Source: Thermodesulfobacteriales bacterium (GTDB lineage Bacteria > Desulfobacterota_D > UBA1144 > Nemesobacterales > UBA2774). From it: DNA of 13,205 nucleotides. The stretch spans positions 1-13,205 of the forward strand of contig SPCL01000052.1 of the NCBI GenBank assembly GCA_004525335.1. Reading direction: 5' to 3'. Of this stretch, positions 6,865-12,347 are shown piece after piece. Position numbers and translations under genes: made by a program. Numbering within the stretch: position 1 is the stretch's first letter; every line of letters begins with the position of its first letter. Below the pieces are notes generated by a model that was given only the letters and a program-made list of their open reading frames with translations, was not told where the DNA came from and did not search any database.

Positions 6865-7590
6865 ATGGTCAACAATAAATTTTGGGTAATAGCACTGATG
6901 TTTATATCTACATTTCTTTTTGTAACCAGCTCGAATGCTCAGGACGGAAAATACGAGCAGCACACAATCAACGTAACTGGAAGAGGGGAGGTTTTTATAA
7001 CTCCCGATGTAGCAAACATAAGTTTTTCAGTAGAGACCACAGCTCCCACAGCATCTGCCGCCGTAAAAGAAAATGCAGATAATACAAGTAAAGTACTAAA
7101 AGCCCTAAAAGCCCAAATTGGCAAAGACGATAAAGTGTCCACAACCGGATACAACCTGTCCCCCGTATACGAATACAACAACCAAACAAAGAAGTCTGAG
7201 CTCGATGGCTATAGAGCTTCAAATGTAATAACGGTAAAAACTTATAATTTAAGCAACTTGGGAACTCTTATTGATTCTGCTGCCGAGGCTGGTTCAAATA
7301 ACATACAAGGGTTGTCCTTTGACACAACTAAAAGAGATGAATATAGACGCGAGGCTCTCGTAAAAGCTGTCGGAGATGCCAAAACTACAGCGGACACGGT
7401 TACAAATGCTGCCGGTGTACAAATAACGAAGATATTTCAAATCTCCCCTTCATATGACTATCCAACACCTATATATGGGGATTTAGCAGCAAGGGGAAAA
7501 GTGGCTTACGCTGAGGCGGCCTCAACGCCGATTGAAGCTGGAGAAATTTCAATAAAAGCTTCTGTAAATATGGTATTCGGTATAGAATAG
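6865..7590 (+). CDS. Secreted SIMPL-domain (DUF541, YggE-like) protein
   Basis: This is a 241-residue exported protein. An N-terminal signal peptide (Lys5, hydrophobic about 7-20) is followed by SSNAQDG, giving likely cleavage after Ala25. The mature part begins with INVTGRGEVFITPDVANISFSVET, of which VTGRGEV and PDVANISFSVE are the hallmark opening of SIMPL/YggE proteins. A second hallmark is the segment RREALVKAVGDAKTTADTVTNAAGV (about 161-185), and the third is the terminal strand ISIKASVNMVFGIE. The family is periplasmic or outer-membrane associated. E. coli YggE has been linked to oxidative-stress resistance, but the molecular role is unsettled. The ATG follows GAGGTG at 6 nt. It stands alone between two minus-strand genes, and its TAG directly abuts the last codon of the next gene. 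Confidence 0.9.
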   Translation: MVNNKFWVIALMFISTFLFVTSSNAQDGKYEQHTINVTGRGEVFITPDVANISFSVETTAPTASAAVKENADNTSKVLKALKAQIGKDDKVSTTGYNLSPVYEYNNQTKKSELDGYRASNVITVKTYNLSNLGTLIDSAAEAGSNNIQGLSFDTTKRDEYRREALVKAVGDAKTTADTVTNAAGVQITKIFQISPSYDYPTPIYGDLAARGKVAYAEAASTPIEAGEISIKASVNMVFGIE

Positions 7591-7604
7591 CTATTCGCTA
7601 TTCG
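7585..7604. repeat. Palindrome and direct repeat at abutting stop codons
   Basis: GAATAGCTATTC (7585-7596) is a perfect 12-bp palindrome centred exactly where the SIMPL gene (ending GAA TAG) and the DUF971 gene (also ending GAA TAG on the other strand) meet. CTATTCG is repeated in tandem at 7591-7597 and 7598-7604. With no loop or T-run it is not a standard terminator. Confidence 0.6.
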
Positions 7605-7935
7605 AAGCACATTCATCGCAGGCACAAAGATTTCTCAGAAATTCAAACGTATAAATACCGGTATCGTGTTTATCATTCCAATGAAATTTATAAGCATAAA
7701 GCCCAATAGGCTCTATCTCTATGGGCTTTATCTTCTCTGATTTAAGCTTAAGAGGTATTGTCTTTTTAATAGGCAGTTTCCCGTCCTCGCTGTTTTTTCT
7801 GAGCTGCCTACATGTTGCGCAAGGACAATCCTGCCGTAAATCGTCATATAAATAAAGGCTCTCGTGACCGTCCTCCCAGATAACCATTAAGGTTGTATCA
7901 CTAAATTCTATAATCTCTTTAGGTTTGTATTTCAA
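7591..7935 (-). CDS. DUF971 domain protein with two CxCxxC motifs
   Basis: This 114-residue protein is a single DUF971 domain (related to the N-terminal domain of gamma-butyrobetaine hydroxylase). Both family halves are present: IWEDGHESLYLYDDLR then CPCATCR at the front, and IGLYAYKFHWNDKHDTGIYTFEFLRNLC at the back. Cysteines are arranged as C37-x-C39-xx-C42 and C104-x-C106-xx-C109, a symmetrical pair suited to binding a metal or an Fe-S cluster. The family is often annotated as accessory to Fe-S or Mrp-type proteins, but no such partner is here. The start is TTG (7933-7935): no ATG or GTG precedes it in frame before a stop, and the upstream signal GGGA is weak. Its stop abuts the SIMPL gene stop. 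It is divergent from the sirtuin-like gene. Confidence 0.85.
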   Translation of the reverse strand: MKYKPKEIIEFSDTTLMVIWEDGHESLYLYDDLRQDCPCATCRQLRKNSEDGKLPIKKTIPLKLKSEKIKPIEIEPIGLYAYKFHWNDKHDTGIYTFEFLRNLCACDECASNSE

Positions 7936-7971
7936 TATGTTGTCCCATGTAATTTTTCTGATAGTGTACCC

Positions 7972-8029
7972 AAATCTGATATCTCCGAAATAAGGGCAAT
8001 AAAACTGTTTCAGATTTTAAGATATTTCG
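7972..8029. promoter_or_regulatory. Two interleaved inverted repeats between DUF971 and sirtuin-like genes
   Basis: AAATCTGA (7972-7979) pairs with TCAGATTT (8010-8017). CGAAATA (7986-7992) pairs with TATTTCG (8023-8029). The arms alternate, so in the DUF971 leader RNA they could form an H-type pseudoknot; as DNA they could be overlapping operators immediately before the sirtuin-like promoter. All arms are AT-rich, so chance is a real alternative. Confidence 0.35.
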
Positions 8030-8058
8030 TTGCAGGATTGGGTTGAAATCAGTATAAT
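8030..8058 (+). promoter_or_regulatory. Promoter of the sirtuin-like gene, giving a near-leaderless mRNA
   Basis: TTGCAG (8030-8035, TTG conserved) and a perfect TATAAT (8053-8058) are spaced by 17 nt. Transcription should start about 8064-8066, only 2-4 nt before ATG 8068. No Shine-Dalgarno lies before that ATG, which agrees with leaderless initiation. Confidence 0.6.
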
Positions 8059-8067
8059 CCATAGCAT

Positions 8068-8820
8068 ATGGAAACGGACGTCGCAGGCACCGTAGCACAG
8101 TGGATTCAGCAATCTAATAGAATTGTTGTTCTCACAGGAGAGGAGCTATCAATTGAGTCCGGACTGCCGGATCTTTCCGCTCCAAGCTTAAACCCGAATA
8201 TAAGGGACTTTCGTGAAAACAAAGAAGTAAGGGCTAAGTATTGGAAGAACCTAAATGAGGTACACCCTAGTATTATAAATGCTGAGCCGAGTCCTTCTCA
8301 TCTGGCTCTGGCCGAGCTTGAAATGATTGGGGGACTGGACTGTATATTCACACAGTCAACGGACGGTCTCCACCATAAGGCAGGCAGTTCCTCGGTTATT
8401 GAGTTAAATAGTTCTTTATTGTGGGTTAATTGCACAAGTTGCGGAAAAGACTACTCAATAAATGAAATTTTGAGCATGATAGAAAAGGGGGACGATGTCC
8501 CTAAATGTGTCGAATGTGGAAGTGACCAGCTAAAACCCCCTGTTTCTTTTCCCGGACAGCCTCCTCCACATTGGGAAGCCAGAGAAGCCTGGATTAGGCT
8601 TCATAACGCAGATATGTTTATTATTGTAGGAGCGTCACTGGAACATGAGCCTGTGGCTTCTTTTCCATTTTTGGCTAAAGAAAGAAACATTAAAGTAGTT
8701 ATAATAAGTGAGAATCAAAGCCCTGCTGACGACCACGTTGACGCTGTAATTTATGGTAAACCTTCACAAGTGCTTACTTATATAGTAAACAAAATTAAAG
8801 AGGGCATTACCATTACTTAG
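8068..8820 (+). CDS. Sirtuin-fold (Sir2-like) protein with altered catalytic motifs
   Basis: Sirtuins remove acyl groups from protein lysines using NAD+. This 250-residue protein aligns along the whole bacterial Sir2 domain. It opens IVVLTGEELSIESGLPD (19-35), has AEPSPSHLALAELE (72-85), TQSTDGLHHKAGS (95-107), IEL then a zinc module (C122, C125, C147, C150), LKPPVSFPG (155-163), GASLEHEP (188-195), and ends with a KPSQVL segment. Key positions are changed: GAGxS is GEELS, PDFR is PDLS, QNxD is QSTD, FGE is FPG, GTS is GAS. The catalytic His of ELHG is Asn114 (ELNS). The zinc cysteines are intact. NAD-dependent deacylation by the usual route is therefore unlikely. It may be a binding-only pseudoenzyme or have a different ligand. 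The fold call is firm; activity is inferred to be lost or changed. Confidence 0.88.
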   Translation: METDVAGTVAQWIQQSNRIVVLTGEELSIESGLPDLSAPSLNPNIRDFRENKEVRAKYWKNLNEVHPSIINAEPSPSHLALAELEMIGGLDCIFTQSTDGLHHKAGSSSVIELNSSLLWVNCTSCGKDYSINEILSMIEKGDDVPKCVECGSDQLKPPVSFPGQPPPHWEAREAWIRLHNADMFIIVGASLEHEPVASFPFLAKERNIKVVIISENQSPADDHVDAVIYGKPSQVLTYIVNKIKEGITIT

Positions 8821-8831
8821 CCTGCCCCTTT

Positions 8832-8837
8832 TATAAT
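8832..8837 (+). promoter_or_regulatory. Possible -10 box for the ThyX-family operon
   Basis: A perfect TATAAT begins 12 nt after the sirtuin-like stop codon. The -35 region at standard spacing (8809-8814) is not recognisable. If used, it would give a leader of about 90 nt that contains the whole tandem repeat at 8861-8924. Read-through from the sirtuin-like gene is an alternative. Confidence 0.35.
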
Positions 8838-8860
8838 CAATCTCAGTCGGCAATAATTAT

Positions 8861-8924
8861 CCGGAATTAGTATCGCCCGGAATTAATATTGCCTGGAATT
8901 AATATTGCCTGGAATTAATATCGT
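8861..8924 (+). repeat. Four tandem copies of a 16-bp unit before the ThyX-family gene
   Basis: The units start at 8861, 8877, 8893 and 8909 with consensus CYGGAATTARTATYGC; copies differ at only a few positions. The last copy runs into the Shine-Dalgarno TAAGGAG (8924-8930). A degenerate fifth piece lies upstream, and GGCAATA (8849-8855) there is the exact complement of TATTGCC found at the unit 2/3 and unit 3/4 junctions, so alternative hairpins could form in RNA. Confidence 0.9.
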
Positions 8925-8935
8925 AAGGAGAACAA

Positions 8936-10420
8936 ATGGCTCAGGAAAAGTCAATTTCAGATGAAGTTACAAAATATGCGTCAAATATTGATCGAGATAT
9001 TTATACGGTAAGTAACATCCCGGAAGAGGTTATTGCCGTAATATTTGCCTATGTAAGCAGAAGCCCTAAGGGTTTTAGAGAAAACATAGGAAACGTAATA
9101 CAGGAAGAACAGCTTGGGCAGGAAAGAGCCGCAAAATTCCACGAAAAGTGGGTCTTAAACTACGGTCACGCCTCCGTTGCCGAGCACGCCGCAGTTCACA
9201 TGGGCATTGAAAAAGTATCTCGTCTCTTCTCTTCAATACTTGAGCTTTCAAATGAGTATATGTCTTTTACAGAGTACTCTCAAAGATATCAAAGCCCTGT
9301 TAAAGGTGACTTCTATACTCCCCAAGAATTGGATCAGCATGGTTCATTAAAAAAGAAATATGTAGAACTTAACAATTACCAGTACGATTTGTATTCTGAT
9401 TTGAACGATAAGCTCTTTGAATTTCTTAAAGACACTATCTCTACACCAGAGGGAATGGAAGAGCGTGTTCACCACAGAGCGCTTGAGAAGATTGCGTTTG
9501 AAGATGCGCGTTATGCACTCAATCTTGCCACTTATACCAATCTTGGTATGACTGCTAACGCAAGAGCGATAGAGGACTCTTTAACTAAGCTTTTGTCTAG
9601 TAAGTATCTTGAGGTAAGAAAAAGAGCTCAGGAGATGAAAGAAGAGGTAAGGTTCTCTGTTCCCACGCTTGTAAAATATGCTAATGAAAATGAGTACATA
9701 ACTGAGACAAGACAGGGTCTTGAAGGCATAGCTCATGGAATCCTAGGATCAAGCCCAAGCAACACATCGAATAAATCATACGAAGTAAATCTATTAAACT
9801 GGACTGGCAAGAATTCGCCTAATGCCGAGCTGGAATCGATAGATGAGATGGTCAAAGCAATACTCTTTGAACATTCATTATCAAGTTATACAGAAATAGA
9901 AAAGGATATAAACGGTAGAAGCCTGGAAGAAAAGTTGCAGATACTAAACAAATCCATAGAGAAATTAGGCAAGTTCGATAACCCTGTAAATGCGCTTAAA
10001 CTAGTTAAATACGATGTGGAGTTCGTTATAAGTGAGGCGTGCTGGCATCAGCTGCTACGTCACAGAAAAGTAAACTGGATTGTAAAAGAGCCTGGAATAC
10101 AAAGCGGCATTACCGTACCGCCGCATATAGAAATGTCAGGGACCCAGGATTTGCTCAGAAAAGCAGTCTCCGAGAGCGAGAATCTATACAACGAACTCGT
10201 AGATAACAACTTGCCTGAAGTAGCAAGTTACGTTGTAACAAATGCGCATAACAGACGGCTCCTGGGAAGTTTTGATTTATGGGAGCTTTATCACTTAATA
10301 AATCTGAGGATGTCTGAAGGCGCTCAGTGGGATATAAAAAACATTACTAGAATTCTGGCTGAGAAAATTAGCAAACATCATCCTAACCTTGTAGCACCTG
10401 CACTTAAAAGAGTGGATTAG
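8936..10420 (+). CDS. Tandem double-domain ThyX-family protein (FAD-dependent thymidylate synthase-like)
   Basis: ThyX makes dTMP from dUMP with FAD, NADPH and methylene-tetrahydrofolate, usually as a tetramer of about 230-residue chains. This 494-residue protein holds two ThyX-like halves. The first has GHASVAEHA (77-85), FTEYSQRYQ (111-119) and ARYALNLATYTNLGMTANAR (191-210). The second has WHQLLRHRK (370-378), LPEVASYVVTNAHNRRLL (426-443) and HLINLRMSEGAQWDI (453-467). The canonical motif RHRxxSxNExSxRY is divided: the N-half keeps ExSxRY (TEYSQRY) but has SNE instead of RHR, and the C-half keeps RHR (375-377) but loses the rest. A single composite active site is plausible. AAGGAG precedes the ATG at 6 nt. 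It leads a run of four same-strand genes. No other thymidylate synthase is visible. Whether it makes dTMP is unproven. Confidence 0.85.
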   Translation: MAQEKSISDEVTKYASNIDRDIYTVSNIPEEVIAVIFAYVSRSPKGFRENIGNVIQEEQLGQERAAKFHEKWVLNYGHASVAEHAAVHMGIEKVSRLFSSILELSNEYMSFTEYSQRYQSPVKGDFYTPQELDQHGSLKKKYVELNNYQYDLYSDLNDKLFEFLKDTISTPEGMEERVHHRALEKIAFEDARYALNLATYTNLGMTANARAIEDSLTKLLSSKYLEVRKRAQEMKEEVRFSVPTLVKYANENEYITETRQGLEGIAHGILGSSPSNTSNKSYEVNLLNWTGKNSPNAELESIDEMVKAILFEHSLSSYTEIEKDINGRSLEEKLQILNKSIEKLGKFDNPVNALKLVKYDVEFVISEACWHQLLRHRKVNWIVKEPGIQSGITVPPHIEMSGTQDLLRKAVSESENLYNELVDNNLPEVASYVVTNAHNRRLLGSFDLWELYHLINLRMSEGAQWDIKNITRILAEKISKHHPNLVAPALKRVD

Positions 10421-10429
10421 GAAGAATGC

Positions 10430-10615
10430 ATGAACATAACAAAATGTAATGACTGTGGATATGAAATAACTATGGAAACCGACACTTGTCCTAGTTGTGG
10501 TGAGAGAATTGGGATAAAGGTTGGCGGTATCAAAGGACTTTTTAGCCGGATTATCTTTTTTATTATGGCCGTATATATTATTTACTCTGCAGTTAAAATT
10601 TTCATAGAAAAATAA
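10430..10615 (+). CDS. Zinc-ribbon, single-membrane-segment small protein
   Basis: The 61-residue protein starts with a zinc ribbon: C6-N-D-C9 and C20-P-S-C23, the common CxxC(n)CxxCG form. After a short linker comes one hydrophobic helix (about 39-56, SRIIFFIMAVYIIYSAV), then a short charged tail (KIFIEK). It is likely an inner-membrane protein with the ribbon in the cytoplasm. GGAAG lies 8 nt before the ATG, which follows the ThyX-family stop by 9 nt, so the two are probably translated from one message. No specific family is recognised. The function is unknown; small ribbon-anchor proteins may tether partners to the membrane. Confidence 0.75.
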   Translation: MNITKCNDCGYEITMETDTCPSCGERIGIKVGGIKGLFSRIIFFIMAVYIIYSAVKIFIEK

Positions 10616-10633
10616 TTTTTATTACTCAAACAA

Positions 10634-11143
10634 ATGGCTAACCAAGAACACGTAAAAGCAATTAAAGAGGGTGTGGAATTCTGGAACAACTGGAGGGATC
10701 AAAATCCAGAAGAACTACCGGATTTAGCTTGGGCTAACCTCGTAGGTATCGATTTAGCCGGAGCAAATTTCGAAGGTGCGAATATGAAACTTGCATTCTG
10801 TAGAGGAGGCAATTTAGAGGGCGCGAACTTTCGAAATGCCATTCTGTATGGAATCAACCTAGAGGAATCAAACTCTAAAGGAGCTGATATGGAAGGCGCT
10901 TCACTTGAGGGAGCCCATCTTAGAAAAGCCGATCTTTCAGGAGCTAATCTAAGAAATACAAATATGAAATTAGCCAATCTACAAGACACCATTCTCGCTG
11001 ATGTTGATTTAACCGGGGCATCCAAACTCACACTTGAACAGCTTGAAGAAGTGAAATCATTATCCGGAGCCAAGTTGGATTCAAACATTTTAACCCCTCT
11101 CAAAGATAGTAATCCGGAGCTATTTAAGAACCCTAATTCTTGA
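10634..11143 (+). CDS. Pentapeptide-repeat protein
   Basis: After about 27 residues (with WNNWRDQNPEELPDL) the 169-residue protein is made of five-residue repeats of the A(D/N)LxX type from about 29 to 128: DLAGANFEGANM, NLEGANFRNAIL, ADLSGANLRNTNM and similar. These build a right-handed square beta helix. The C-terminus (LTLEQLEEVKSLSGAKLD, about 132-149) is the usual capping segment. No signal peptide is seen, so it should be cytoplasmic. Some family members mimic DNA and shield gyrase, but nothing here ties this one to gyrase. It starts 18 nt after the zinc-ribbon gene with no clear ribosome site, so translation may depend on coupling to upstream genes. Confidence 0.88.
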   Translation: MANQEHVKAIKEGVEFWNNWRDQNPEELPDLAWANLVGIDLAGANFEGANMKLAFCRGGNLEGANFRNAILYGINLEESNSKGADMEGASLEGAHLRKADLSGANLRNTNMKLANLQDTILADVDLTGASKLTLEQLEEVKSLSGAKLDSNILTPLKDSNPELFKNPNS

Positions 11144-11177
11144 CTATACGAGCTCTATCTAAAATACTTCTATTGCA

Positions 11178-12347
11178 ATGACAGACCACCCCTCTTTTAA
11201 AGAACTGCTAAGTGAAAAGATATTTACGGTTTCCGAAATCAATGCCAGGATTAAGGAAACGATAGAGGAAGAGATTGGATTTGAATATGTATGGATCGTG
11301 GGCGAGATCTCAAACTTTAAAGGAAACTATGCAAGTGGTCACTGGTATTTTTCACTTAAAGATAACGAAACTCAGATATCCGCAGTCTGTTTTAAATGGG
11401 CTAATCAATATATAAAATTTTTGCCTGAAAACGGCATGGAAGTTATTTTATGCGGGCAGATCAGTGTTTATGAAAAACAAGGATCTTATCAGGTAAACGT
11501 TAGAAATGTAGAACCTAAAGGTGTCGGCGCTCAGGCTCTTGCACTTGAACAATTAAAAGAAAAACTCCTAAAAGAAGGGCTTTTTGATGAAGATAGAAAG
11601 CGGCTTTTACCATATCTTCCTCAGAGAATTGGCATTGTCACATCCCCCACCGGTGCAGCAGTAAAAGATATATTAAAAGTTTTAGACCGAAGGTTTCCTA
11701 ATCTTGATATATTGATCTCTCCCGCCCGGGTGCAGGGAGATGAAGCGCCTGCAGATATCATTAGCGCTCTTGGTAAATTATACAAAGTAAAAGATATAGA
11801 ACTCATTATAGTTGCCCGCGGCGGGGGATCAAAAGAAGACCTTTGGGCTTTTAATGACGAAGGGGTCGCAAGAGAGATAGCAAAATCACCAGTAGCGGTA
11901 ATCTCTGCCGTAGGACATGAAATAGATATAACAATTGCCGACCTTGTGGCCGATGTAAGAGCCGCTACCCCTTCTATGGCAGCAGAGATAGCGGTGAGAG
12001 AAAAATTTGAGCTTAAAGAAGACCTAATTTATTTTAAAGAGCAGATTGCCCTTGCGCTTACTAATAGAATTGAATTATACGCAAGAGAAGTAGATCAACT
12101 TCAAAGTGAATTTGTGTATACATTCCAGTCGAAATTAGATTCAGCGTCTTCAGAGTTCCTAAACCTTGCCGGGAATTTAGACGCGCTCAGCCCCTTGAAA
12201 GTCCTTCAACGCGGCTACAGCATCACTCAGAAACTCCCTAAGAAAGTAATTGTCAAAGACTCATCGAAGCTTAAAAAAGGTGATGAAGTGTTAGTTAGCT
12301 TTAGTAAGGGAGAGGCTACATGCACTGTAAAGGAAACTAAGAACTAA
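11178..12347 (+). CDS. xseA: Exodeoxyribonuclease VII large subunit
   Basis: This is the catalytic subunit of a cytoplasmic nuclease that degrades single-stranded DNA and works with many copies of XseB. The N-terminal OB-fold (about 15-112) has VWIVGEISNFKGNYASGHWYF-type sequence (38-58, key WIVGEISN and GHWYFSLKD). The catalytic part shows IGIVTSPTGAAVKD (151-164), ARGGGSKEDLWAFND (213-227) and VGHEIDITIADLVADVRAATPS (245-266), all close to the family standard. The C-terminus (SPLKVLQRGYSI) is complete. At 389 residues it is shorter than E. coli XseA (456), mainly in the coiled-coil region after about 280. No strong Shine-Dalgarno precedes ATG 11178; the gene follows the pentapeptide gene by 34 nt. 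No xseB is seen here. Its stop overlaps the stop of the convergent gene (shared CTAA). Confidence 0.95.
   Translation: MTDHPSFKELLSEKIFTVSEINARIKETIEEEIGFEYVWIVGEISNFKGNYASGHWYFSLKDNETQISAVCFKWANQYIKFLPENGMEVILCGQISVYEKQGSYQVNVRNVEPKGVGAQALALEQLKEKLLKEGLFDEDRKRLLPYLPQRIGIVTSPTGAAVKDILKVLDRRFPNLDILISPARVQGDEAPADIISALGKLYKVKDIELIIVARGGGSKEDLWAFNDEGVAREIAKSPVAVISAVGHEIDITIADLVADVRAATPSMAAEIAVREKFELKEDLIYFKEQIALALTNRIELYAREVDQLQSEFVYTFQSKLDSASSEFLNLAGNLDALSPLKVLQRGYSITQKLPKKVIVKDSSKLKKGDEVLVSFSKGEATCTVKETKN

Noticed and set aside
7936..8020. Upstream extension of the DUF971 reading frame (YCPYFGDIRFGYTI and onward)
   Set aside because: The frame is open for about 27 codons above the TTG but contains no ATG, GTG or TTG start, and family members begin near the chosen position.
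8821..8935. CRISPR array
   Set aside because: The 16-bp units are directly adjacent without spacers, so this is a simple tandem repeat.
10699..11103. Minus-strand open frame of 134 codons inside the pentapeptide-repeat gene
   Set aside because: Regular five-residue repeats on the plus strand keep the opposite frame open; it is a shadow.
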